A stretch of DNA of 64,000 nt from Granulicella sp. WH15 (lineage in GTDB: Bacteria > Acidobacteriota > Terriglobia > Terriglobales > Acidobacteriaceae). The notes under the pieces were generated by a model. That model was not told the DNA's origin. It ran no database searches and saw nothing but the letters and a program-made list of their open reading frames with translations. Shown piece after piece: positions 18,319 to 25,736 of this stretch (positions within the stretch are counted from its first letter, which is position 1; every line of letters starts with the position of its first letter). A program made the translations under genes and the position numbers. The DNA lies in contig NZ_CP042596.1 of NCBI RefSeq assembly GCF_009914315.1, forward strand, positions 2,480,001 to 2,544,000, given 5' to 3'.

Positions 18319-19266
18319 ATGGCGACCGCGGCACCTCTCACCCTCCAGCCCGCCTCTCGAGCACCCGAGCGCTTTGCCTGGGCGGTCGTCTGGTACAACG
18401 TTCTCGTCATCCTGTGGGGCGCGCTGGTCCGCGCCACCGGCTCCGGGGCTGGCTGCGGCAACCACTGGCCGCTCTGCAACGGCCAGGTCATCCCCGTCTC
18501 GCCGACCATCCACACCGTCATCGAGTTCACCCACCGCATGATGGTCTCCGGCTCCATCTACGCCATGATCGGCCTGATCGTCTGGACCTTCCGGGCCAGC
18601 ATCAAAGGCTCCGCCGCCCGCGTCTTCGCGGTTATCTCCACGGTTCTGCTGGTCAACGAAGCTATCCTCGGCGCGCTGCTGGTCAAGCTCGGCTACGTCA
18701 CCGGCAACCAGTCCCTGGGCCGCATCGTCATGCTCTCGGTCCACCTCAGCAACACGCTGTTGCTGGTCGCCGCGCTCACCATGACAGCCGTGATGCTCGG
18801 CACCCGCCAACAGTGGGCCACGCTCAAGGCACGAGGGCTCGACCGCACCCTCTCCATCATCGGCCTCACCGCGACCCTCATCGTCGGCGTCAGTGGCTCG
18901 CTGGCCGCGCTAGGCGATACGCTCTTCCCAGCCTCCAGCCTCCGCGCTGCCTTCGCGCAAGACCTCAGCGCCAACTCCCCGTGGCTCCTGCGCCTGCGCG
19001 GCATCCATCCGCTCAGCGCCTTTGTGGCTACGGCCTTCGTGCTCTGGCTGCTGGCCCGCGCGCGGCGAGAGAGCCGCTCTACCAAGTGGATCCTCGGCCT
19101 GCTGGCGCTCCAGATCATCCTGGGCTTTCTCGATGTCGTTCTGCTCGCCCCCACCTGGTTGCAGGTCGTCCATCTCCTCGGAGCCGATCTCTTTTGGGTC
19201 GCCCTGGTCGTGCTCTGCGCGCAGGTGGTCTGGCCGGACGACGCGCCCCAACTCCGCACCATCTAG
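18319..19266 (+). CDS. ctaA: Heme A synthase (COX15/CtaA family)
   Basis: Polytopic inner-membrane enzyme that oxidises heme O to heme A for aa3-type cytochrome oxidase. The 315-residue product has about eight membrane helices and the conserved histidines in EFTHRMMV, SVHLSNT, GIHPLSA and VVHLLGAD that bind hemes. The first periplasmic loop carries a Cys pair in GAGCGNHWPLCNG, typical of one CtaA class. No ctaB or cta oxidase genes lie alongside, so the gene is dispersed. A good terminator follows. Its presence implies an aerobic respiratory chain with heme A. Confidence 0.93.
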   Translation: MATAAPLTLQPASRAPERFAWAVVWYNVLVILWGALVRATGSGAGCGNHWPLCNGQVIPVSPTIHTVIEFTHRMMVSGSIYAMIGLIVWTFRASIKGSAARVFAVISTVLLVNEAILGALLVKLGYVTGNQSLGRIVMLSVHLSNTLLLVAALTMTAVMLGTRQQWATLKARGLDRTLSIIGLTATLIVGVSGSLAALGDTLFPASSLRAAFAQDLSANSPWLLRLRGIHPLSAFVATAFVLWLLARARRESRSTKWILGLLALQIILGFLDVVLLAPTWLQVVHLLGADLFWVALVVLCAQVVWPDDAPQLRTI

Positions 19267-19280
19267 CTAACAGGCAGCAG

Positions 19281-19310
19281 AAAGGCCCGGCATCCCGCCG
19301 GGCCTTTTCC
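19281..19310 (+). terminator. Terminator after ctaA
   Basis: 10-bp stem AAAGGCCCGG (19281-19290) and CCGGGCCTTT (19298-19307) plus a T-run. It sits between the convergent ctaA and histidine-rich gene and may serve both. Confidence 0.88.
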
Positions 19311-19321
19311 ATCTGAAAACC

Positions 19322-19732
19322 TTAGTGAGTCTCGGGCTTACCAACAACCTTGTCCCCAAGGTTCTCGGTCTTGTGGAAGGCCTTGGTGGTCCCATGCGCC
19401 GTATCCTTCGCCGCCACCTTGGTGCCGTGCCCTACCTTCTCCGCGCCGACCTTGGTATCGTGTCCCGCATCCTTGGCCCCGACCTTGGTCTCATGGCCAA
19501 CCTTCTCGGAGCCCTCCTCGGTCTTGTGCCCGGCGGTGCTCGTCGCGTGCGCGGTCTTGTGATAAGCCTTCTTGGTGCCGTGCGAAGTCTTATGAGCGAC
19601 CTTCTCGGTCGCGTGGCCGGTATCGGTGGCGGCGTTATGCAGATCGTGCCCGGCAGTAGTCTGGGCAAACGCCGAGGTAGAAAGGGCTACCGCACCGGCA
19701 AGGATCAGGCCATGAAACTGAGTCATGCGCAT
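19322..19732 (-). CDS. Secreted His/Lys-rich protein with LEA-like 11-mer repeats
   Basis: A 136-residue protein: signal peptide MRMTQFHGLILAGAVALSTSAFA, then a low-complexity, hydrophilic tail of near-perfect 11-residue repeats such as VGHETKVGAKD, AGHDTKVGAEK and VGHGTKVAAKD. Histidine recurs at the third position of each unit: 40, 51, 62, (73 is Glu), 80, 91, 102, 113, with one 7-residue unit interrupting. Eleven-residue amphipathic repeats are the hallmark of group-3 LEA desiccation-protection proteins; histidine spacing also suggests metal binding. GAGAAG lies 7 nt before ATG 19732. Function is inference. Convergent with ctaA. Confidence 0.8.
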   Translation of the reverse strand: MRMTQFHGLILAGAVALSTSAFAQTTAGHDLHNAATDTGHATEKVAHKTSHGTKKAYHKTAHATSTAGHKTEEGSEKVGHETKVGAKDAGHDTKVGAEKVGHGTKVAAKDTAHGTTKAFHKTENLGDKVVGKPETH

Positions 19733-19889
19733 TGTTCGTCTTCTCCAGTACAACATGTAAATTATGACACCAAAGCTCTCCAAAGGTTGTTGCCGCCAAC
19801 GCCCCGGCCTTTGAAAACATTCTCAAGCCGTTCATACTGCATCACTCTTCGTGCGATACTCTCACACCTGATCGCCAGACCAAGACATT

Positions 19890-22100
19890 ATGAGCGCAAA
19901 GGAATCTCTCGTGGAAGACGGCAAGAAGACCTCCCCGGCCAAGAACGCTAAGAACGCCACCAAAGCCCCCGCCAAGATCGTATCCAAGACCGCGCCCAAG
20001 ACCAAGGCGAAGAAGGCCAAGCCCGAGCCTGAGGTCGAAGCTCTCTTCTTCAGCCGCGACGAGAGCTGGCTCCGCTTCAACCAGCGCGTCCTCGAAGAGG
20101 CGCAGGACCCGTCCAATCCCCTGCTCGAGCGCGTCAAGTTCCTCGCCATCACCGCCAGCAACCTCGACGAGTTCGTCGAGATCCGCGTCGCCGGAATGTT
20201 GCAGCGCATCGAGGACGGCTTCAACCAGCCGCAGCTTCCCGACGAGGGCGGCCTCACCACCCAGGAGCGGCTCGACGTCCTCTCCAAGCGCATGGCCGTC
20301 TTCGTCTCCGACCAGTACCGCTGCTGGAACAAGCAGCTCCTACCCGCGCTCGCCGAATCCGGCGTCCGCGTCCTCACCTGGAGCCAGCTCGACGACGAAG
20401 CCCGCGCCCACGCCCTCGAGTTCTACGAGAACGAGGTTGATCCGCTGCTCACGCCGGTCACCATCGACCCCTCGCACCCCTTTCCGCGCGTGCTCAACAA
20501 GGCCCTCTGCCTTGGCCTGCTGCTCCGCTACAAGCGCCGCGACTCGCTCGGTAACAAGTCCGGCACGGTCCTCGGCGTGGTCACCGTGCCGCGCAGCCTG
20601 CCGCGCCTCATCGCCCTGCCTAGCGCCAATCAGACCGCTGACTTCATCTTCCTGCACGAGCTGATCGAGTCGCAGGTCGAGTCCATGTACCGCGGCTACG
20701 AGGTGCTCAATAAGACCGCCTTCCGCGTCACCCGCAACAGCAACCTCTACATGCAGGAAGAGGAGTCGCGCTCTGTGCTCGAGAGCGTCCGCGCCGAGCT
20801 GCATAACCGCCGCAAGGGCGACGCTGTGCGCCTCGAAATCGACAGCCCTGCCAACGAAGAGATCATCGAGCGTCTGCGCACCAACTTCGAGCTGGAGCCC
20901 TGGCAGGTCTTCCGCACCAACGGCCCGGTCAACCTCTCGCGCCTGATGGCACTGGCCTCCGAGGTCGATCGGCCCGAGCTGAAGTACACGCCCTTCAAGG
21001 GCAAGCGCCACCTGCTCCCCGCCGACAGCGACTCCGAAGGCATCTTCGCCGAGCTGCGCCAGCACGACGTCATGCTTCACCACCCCTTCGACAGCTACGA
21101 GACCGTCGTCGATTTCGTGGAGGCCGGCGCGAACGACGCGCAGGTCATCACCATGAAGCAGACGCTCTACCGCACCAGCAAGGACTCGCCCATCTTCCGC
21201 GCGCTCATCGAGGCCGGACAGACCAAGGACGTCACCGTCGTGGTCGAGCTGATGGCCCGCTTCGACGAGGACTCCAACATTCGCTGGGCACGCGAGCTGG
21301 AGGACGCTGGCGTCCAGGTCTTCCACGGCATCTACGGCCTCAAGACGCATTGCAAGCTGGCCCTGCTGGTCCGGCGCGACCCCGACGGCGTCATCCGCCG
21401 CTACGCCCACCTCGGCACCGGCAACTACAACCCCGTCACGGCGCGCTTCTACACCGACATCAGCCTGCTCACCTCGCGGCCCGAGATCACCCGCGCCGTC
21501 CAGGCCGTCTTCAACTACCTGACCGCCGAAGCCGAGGGTGACGTCTACAAGCCGCTGCTGGTCGCGCCGCTTACCCTGGCAGACTCCATCATCGAGCTTA
21601 TCCGCCGCGAGACCGCACACGCCCGCGCAGGCAAACCTGCACGCATCGTCGCCAAGATGAACGCGCTGCTGGACCGCAAGACGGTCGAGGCCATGTACGA
21701 GGCCAGCCAGGCCGGGGTCCAGATCGACCTCATCGTGCGCGGCATGTGCTCGCTCCGCCCCGGAGTCGAAGGCCTCAGCGAGAACATCCGCGTCCGCTCC
21801 ATCGTGGGCCGTTACCTCGAGCACAGCCGCATCTTCGACTTCGAGAACGGCGGCTCGCCGGAGATCTTCTGCGGCAGCGCCGACTGGATGCCGCGCAACC
21901 TCTACGAGCGCTGCGAGGTGCTCTTCCCTGTCGCCGATCCCAAGCTGGCGAAGCGCCTGCGCGAAGAGATCCTCGGCTCCTACCTGAAGGACAACGCCAA
22001 GGCGCGCATCCTGCTGCCGGACGGCGAGTATGTAGCCGCCCCGCTCGGCACGGAACGCTTCAGCGCCCAGGACTACTTCATGTCCCTGGTCTCCGAATAA
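19890..22100 (+). CDS. ppk1: Polyphosphate kinase 1
   Basis: PPK1 makes long-chain polyphosphate from ATP by a phosphohistidine intermediate. The 736-residue product has a Lys/Ala-rich N-terminal extension of about 50 residues (KKTSPAKNAKNATKAPAK) not found in standard PPK1, then the usual N-domain (LFFSRDESWLRFNQRVLEEA), head domain and two PLD-like C-domains. The autophosphorylated histidine is His507 in RYAHLGTGNYNP. The basic tail may bind polyP or nucleic acid, which is inference. A strong terminator follows. No ppx is adjacent. Confidence 0.97.
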   Translation: MSAKESLVEDGKKTSPAKNAKNATKAPAKIVSKTAPKTKAKKAKPEPEVEALFFSRDESWLRFNQRVLEEAQDPSNPLLERVKFLAITASNLDEFVEIRVAGMLQRIEDGFNQPQLPDEGGLTTQERLDVLSKRMAVFVSDQYRCWNKQLLPALAESGVRVLTWSQLDDEARAHALEFYENEVDPLLTPVTIDPSHPFPRVLNKALCLGLLLRYKRRDSLGNKSGTVLGVVTVPRSLPRLIALPSANQTADFIFLHELIESQVESMYRGYEVLNKTAFRVTRNSNLYMQEEESRSVLESVRAELHNRRKGDAVRLEIDSPANEEIIERLRTNFELEPWQVFRTNGPVNLSRLMALASEVDRPELKYTPFKGKRHLLPADSDSEGIFAELRQHDVMLHHPFDSYETVVDFVEAGANDAQVITMKQTLYRTSKDSPIFRALIEAGQTKDVTVVVELMARFDEDSNIRWARELEDAGVQVFHGIYGLKTHCKLALLVRRDPDGVIRRYAHLGTGNYNPVTARFYTDISLLTSRPEITRAVQAVFNYLTAEAEGDVYKPLLVAPLTLADSIIELIRRETAHARAGKPARIVAKMNALLDRKTVEAMYEASQAGVQIDLIVRGMCSLRPGVEGLSENIRVRSIVGRYLEHSRIFDFENGGSPEIFCGSADWMPRNLYERCEVLFPVADPKLAKRLREEILGSYLKDNAKARILLPDGEYVAAPLGTERFSAQDYFMSLVSE

Positions 22101-22110
22101 TCTGCCTTAA

Positions 22111-22148
22111 CGAAGAAAGGGCGAGGCCCAGGCCTCGCCCTTTCTTCG
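22111..22148. terminator. Bidirectional terminator between ppk1 and queF
   Basis: Nearly continuous 18-bp inverted repeat CGAAGAAAGGGCGAGGCC (22111-22128) and GGCCTCGCCCTTTCTTCG (22131-22148), between convergent ppk1 and queF. Confidence 0.88.
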
Positions 22149-22167
22149 TTGGTAAAACATTTAGCTC

Positions 22168-22581
22168 TTACGACCGAGACATCTCTTCCGTGCGGGGATA
22201 CGTCGCCGTCACTGTCGTCGAGATTCCACCCCGGGGCCGGAAGTCACCCTTCACCACCGCCCAGACCGGGTCCGTCGCCTTCACGATATCGTTCAACACC
22301 TGGTTGACGATGTTCTCCTGAAAGATCCCCAGGTTGCGGTAGTGGAACAGGTACTCCTTCAGCGACTTCAGCTCCAGGCACTCCTTCCGCGGCATATAGC
22401 GGATCGTGAGTATCCCGAAGTCGGGCAGCCCGGTCTTCGGGCAGATCGACGTAAACTCCGGGTCGTCGATCAGGATCTCGTACCCTGGAAACTGGTTCGC
22501 CCAAGTATCGATCGAGGGAAACTCATGATCGAGCCCGGATGCTGCATGGTCGTCGGTATAGCCGGTGTTTTGAGTACGCAT
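22168..22581 (-). CDS. queF: NADPH-dependent 7-cyano-7-deazaguanine reductase
   Basis: QueF reduces preQ0 to preQ1 in the queuosine pathway of tRNA modification. The 137-residue, unimodular product has the catalytic Cys47 and Asp54 in FTSICPKTGLPDFG and the QueF NADPH motif region ELKSLKEYLFHYRN. No queC, queD or queE gene is nearby. It is the last gene of a minus-strand run that follows a barrel protein by 36 bp. Confidence 0.96.
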   Translation of the reverse strand: MRTQNTGYTDDHAASGLDHEFPSIDTWANQFPGYEILIDDPEFTSICPKTGLPDFGILTIRYMPRKECLELKSLKEYLFHYRNLGIFQENIVNQVLNDIVKATDPVWAVVKGDFRPRGGISTTVTATYPRTEEMSRS

Positions 22582-22617
22582 AAGCCTATTCTAGACGACA
22601 CGCGCCCGCAGCGCAGT

Positions 22618-23232
22618 CTAGAGCGGCGGCGGGAAGTGGAAGACCACGCCCGTGCTCACCGACTTCAGCGGATAGTTATGCCCGCCACCCTCCAGGCCGC
22701 CGTACCCCAGCTCGACCGCCCGCCAATCCATGATCGGCAAGATCTTGTAGTCCAACCCGCCAAACACGTGATACTCCACGTTGTTCTTCAGCCCGTTCGA
22801 GGCGATCGTCGGCAGAATGATCCCGTAGTTCGAGCGCCCGATCCCCACCATGGCCTCGGCATACGGCTTCAGCCCCAGAATCGGCGTGTGGAAGCTGGCG
22901 CGAACTCCACCCAGACCCGAATCTACACGCGTTCCGGCACCATTCGAGGTCTCCTCCGCGCCGCGTTTCGAGGTCAGAATGGTTCCCCGCACATCGACTC
23001 CCAGCCGTATCGGGCCGTAGTTCTTGAAGTCGTAGTAGATGCCGCCCGTTCCGCCCAGGGGGTTCACGTTGCTGTTGTAAGAAACGCCCGGCGTCGCCAC
23101 TGGCGAGTTCTGCACTCCGGTCAGCCGGCCAACGGTAACGGTGCCATAAACACCCAGCTGAGCATGAGCGGTGGAAGCAAGGGAGGCGAGCACGACGGCG
23201 GCGGCGAACACTGCAACTGATTTCCGAACCAT
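22618..23232 (-). CDS. Outer-membrane beta-barrel-like protein
   Basis: A 204-residue protein with a clear signal peptide (MVRKSVAVFAAAVVLASLASTAHA) and alternating hydrophobic/polar strands with Gly and aromatic residues, for example GIYYDFKNYGPIRLGVDVRG, TPILGLKPYAEAMVGIG and VEYHVFGGLDYKI. The ending STGVVFHFPPPL resembles OmpA- or OmpW-like barrel strands with an extra Pro tail. Specific function is unknown. Lies between the M48 protease gene and queF on the same strand; a hairpin upstream (23300-23375) suggests its own transcript. Confidence 0.75.
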   Translation of the reverse strand: MVRKSVAVFAAAVVLASLASTAHAQLGVYGTVTVGRLTGVQNSPVATPGVSYNSNVNPLGGTGGIYYDFKNYGPIRLGVDVRGTILTSKRGAEETSNGAGTRVDSGLGGVRASFHTPILGLKPYAEAMVGIGRSNYGIILPTIASNGLKNNVEYHVFGGLDYKILPIMDWRAVELGYGGLEGGGHNYPLKSVSTGVVFHFPPPL

Positions 23233-23299
23233 ATTGCCTTAGTGTATCTCGGATGGAGCATTTTTCCCCGAGACGAACCTGAATGACTATCAGGGATAA

Positions 23300-23375
23300 A
23301 AAAGAAAAAGCACGGACCAGAACAGAGCCGGAGGCTACCCTCATCCCTCCCGGCTCCGATCCTATCCGTGCCTTT
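23300..23375 (-). terminator. Hairpin between M48 protease and barrel gene
   Basis: Long imperfect stem: AAAGCACGGA and TCCGTGCCTTT on the outside, GAGCCGGAG and CTCCCGGCTC inside. It follows the M48 gene stop on the minus strand and shares the CACGGATAA-type flank seen near 18100-18270 and 53670. Confidence 0.6.
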
Positions 23376-23413
23376 ATGCTTTCTTATCCGCAGTAATCTT
23401 TGGCTTCTAAACG

Positions 23414-24676
23414 CTATTGCCCCGCAAGATTCCGCCGCCCCAGCGTAGGCCGGTCGTCGGTCGAGTTGGCCGGGTTGTTCGTTGAGTTGGGATCGCTGTT
23501 GCTTCCCCCCGCGCGCCGCAACGTCGGCTTGCTGCCGTCTTTTTTGTCGTTCAGCTTGCGCTTGTTCTCGAGCCGCGCCAGCCGCGACTTCACATCGTCG
23601 AACTCGCTCGTAGTGACGATGTAATCCGGCTTCGCGGGCAGGATCGTCGCAATCTCATCCTCCGAATGGGCGATCCGGTCCGGCGTCTGAGGATGGTCGG
23701 AGAACGCCTTCGCCAGCGTCCCCGGCTTATGTTTCTCGAGCGCGTCCAGCTTTTCGAACAGCGTAATAAACGACTGCGGATCGTACCCCGCGCGGTACAT
23801 ATACTGCACCCCCAGGTAGTCCGCCTCGGTCTCGTTCACGCGCGAAAACTTCAGAAACGCCATCGGCACCGCCAACTGCGAAGCCTCGTAGATGCCGTAC
23901 CCGGTCCAGCTCCCCTGCGTCATAATCAGCAGCGGAATCGACCCAATCTGCGCGTAGTTCATCTTCGTCATCTCTCGCGCCGCGTGGTGCGCCACCACGT
24001 GCGAGATCTCGTGAGCCATCACCCCGGCCAGCTCCGCCTCTTCGTCGCACGCCAGGATCAGCCCGGAGTTCACATAAAAGAACCCTCCCGGCAGCGCCAT
24101 CGCGTTCACCTCGTCGGAGTCGATTACCTTGATCGTGAACGGCACCTTCGCGTCCGAGTTCTTGACCAGATTCTGCCCCACCCGGTTCACATACTCCACA
24201 ATCACCGGGTCAGTCACCATGTGCGCCGACTTCTCGATCTCCATGGAGTACTGCTTGCCCACGCGCAGCTCCCAGTCGGTCGAGTACCAGTTCCCCAGCC
24301 CGCGGCCGCCAATGCTCCGCGTCCCGATGGAGTTCACATCGTCCTCGCTCCCGGCCTTGATGTGCGGATCGAGCGCCTCGCCGGGCGACGGAATCGAGTC
24401 GGTTTTAGCCTTCGCCGTATCCACCGGCTTCTTTTCATCGGCCTTCTTCTCGTCAGGCTTCTTATCCTCCGCCTTGGTCGAAGTAGTGGCAGTAGCAGCC
24501 TTGCTATCAGAGCTGCCCTGGGCAGGAGTAGTGCTGACCGCAGGAGGCGGAGGAGTCGAAGAAGCCGAGGTTGGCGTCTGAATTGGAGTCGACGGCGGCC
24601 CCTTCGGAGTTGAGGTCTGGGCAGCTGCGGGGAGAGCGAGCACTGCGGCGAGGCCGAGCGGCACGAAGGATCGCAT
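23414..24676 (-). CDS. M48-family metalloprotease with long low-complexity N-terminus
   Basis: Secreted or periplasmic zinc peptidase of 420 residues. Signal peptide MRSFVPLGLAAVLALPAAAQ, then about 90 residues of Ser/Thr/Pro- and Lys/Asp-rich linker, then the M48 domain: NAMALPGGFFYVNSG, HEISHVVAHHAAREM (zinc-binding HExxH) and NETEADYLGVQYMYRAGYDP with the third ligand Glu. This resembles BepA-type proteases of outer-membrane quality control, but no C-terminal TPR is present; the tail is disordered and Asn/Ser rich. It follows the pseudopilin genes by 163 bp. Confidence 0.9.
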   Translation of the reverse strand: MRSFVPLGLAAVLALPAAAQTSTPKGPPSTPIQTPTSASSTPPPPAVSTTPAQGSSDSKAATATTSTKAEDKKPDEKKADEKKPVDTAKAKTDSIPSPGEALDPHIKAGSEDDVNSIGTRSIGGRGLGNWYSTDWELRVGKQYSMEIEKSAHMVTDPVIVEYVNRVGQNLVKNSDAKVPFTIKVIDSDEVNAMALPGGFFYVNSGLILACDEEAELAGVMAHEISHVVAHHAAREMTKMNYAQIGSIPLLIMTQGSWTGYGIYEASQLAVPMAFLKFSRVNETEADYLGVQYMYRAGYDPQSFITLFEKLDALEKHKPGTLAKAFSDHPQTPDRIAHSEDEIATILPAKPDYIVTTSEFDDVKSRLARLENKRKLNDKKDGSKPTLRRAGGSNSDPNSTNNPANSTDDRPTLGRRNLAGQ

Positions 24677-24839
24677 GGGAGACTCCTTGCTGGTAAGACA
24701 CTGCCGATTCTGGTCGAGACGCTTCCCGGCGTTTGGACGCGGCTCCCTGCCCGTTTAGACGGAGCAGAACAGTTGCTGGACGCAGTATGCGCCTTTTCAT
24801 GAGCAACCGCCAGAGCAGATTATCAAGAATCTATTCGCA

Positions 24840-25259
24840 CTACCAGCTATTGTACGAGCTGCCGTCTGTCGAGATATCCTGCGCGCCAGAGTGTACGTCG
24901 TCGATTCCCGGCTGCGTCTGGTCAATACTCATCAGCGTGTCGGTCTGCGAGGTCTGCCAGGTGTCGTTCCGGTGCGTGATCGGGTCTACCGGCATTGCCT
25001 TCAGGTAACCCGCCTGCACCAGGTCATCCAGAGACTGCGGCGCTTTCTGCTTGTCGTAGGTGTAGCTGTCGATGGCTCCACGCAGCGTGTGAAGGTCTTC
25101 GCGCAGAACAGCTTCTCGCGCAACCTTCACGTTATGCGTGAAGGATGGAATCGCGATCGCCGACAGCAGCGCGATGATCGTCATCACGATCATCAACTCG
25201 ATCAGCGTAAAGCCATCTGCGCCGCTACTCTCCCCGAATTGTGCCTTCGTCCTCACCAT
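24840..25259 (-). CDS. gspG: Type II secretion-type major pseudopilin
   Basis: Pseudopilin of 139 residues with prepilin-peptidase site G-FTLIELMIVMTIIALLSAIAI, the alpha-helical spine and a C-terminal region of GspG type (PQSLDDLVQAGYLKAMPVDPITHRNDTW, PGIDDVHSGA...DGSSYNSW). Major pseudopilins build the periplasmic piston that pushes cargo through the secretin. Its start overlaps the end of the upstream pseudopilin by 7 bp, so the two are translated together. Both proteins share the same carboxy end pattern (DVHS, DG, Y, W). No gspE or gspF ATPase or platform gene is in the window. Confidence 0.9.
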   Translation of the reverse strand: MVRTKAQFGESSGADGFTLIELMIVMTIIALLSAIAIPSFTHNVKVAREAVLREDLHTLRGAIDSYTYDKQKAPQSLDDLVQAGYLKAMPVDPITHRNDTWQTSQTDTLMSIDQTQPGIDDVHSGAQDISTDGSSYNSW

Positions 25260-25729
25260 GTCGAGTACTTCGTCCCGTCCAACGCCGTTCCGCTGCTCTT
25301 GCTATGCACATCGAAGACGTTCTGCCCGCCCCACGAGTCCGACTCAGGATCGTCCTGGTTCGCCCGCAGGCTCCACTCCGCATTGCCTGTCATCGGGTCC
25401 ACCGGAATCTTGCGCAGAAACTTCACCTTCTTGGTCTGAATCTCGACCCCCGTCACCAGCGTCTCGAGATCTGGCGGATAGTTGAACGAGTCCGCCTTGG
25501 TCTGCATCCCGCCCTTGTCCGCCGCGTCCTTGTAGTGGTCGATGGCGTCCCGCAGCATCCAGAGGTCGGCCCTCAGCTCCCGCTCCTTCACCCGCTTCAC
25601 CTGAAACCTGGCGATCGGCAGCGCCGCCGTCGCCAGGATCGCCACGATGGAGACCGTAATAATCAGCTCCACCAGCGTCAGGCCTGCATCGTCTCTCCCC
25701 CGTCCTTTGCCTGGTCCGGTCATCTTCAC
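25253..25729 (-). CDS. GspG-like pseudopilin, second copy
   Basis: A 158-residue prepilin-like protein. Basic leader, then G-LTLVELIITVSIVAILATAALPIA with Glu5, a long helix (KRVKERELRADLWMLRDAIDHYKD), and a C-terminal domain with IPVDPMTGNAEW and FDVHS...DGTKYSTW. It looks like a paralogue of the neighbour at 24840-25259. It begins 8 bp after the secretin stop and ends inside the next pseudopilin start, so all three form one operon. Assigned to the T2SS/T4P pseudopilin superfamily; minor versus major role is unknown. Confidence 0.88.
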   Translation of the reverse strand: MKMTGPGKGRGRDDAGLTLVELIITVSIVAILATAALPIARFQVKRVKERELRADLWMLRDAIDHYKDAADKGGMQTKADSFNYPPDLETLVTGVEIQTKKVKFLRKIPVDPMTGNAEWSLRANQDDPESDSWGGQNVFDVHSKSSGTALDGTKYSTW

Positions 25730-25736
25730 TGCCCCG

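Noticed and set aside
20340..21824. Reverse ORF of 494 residues
   Set aside because: Antisense shadow of ppk1, with no recognisable motif.
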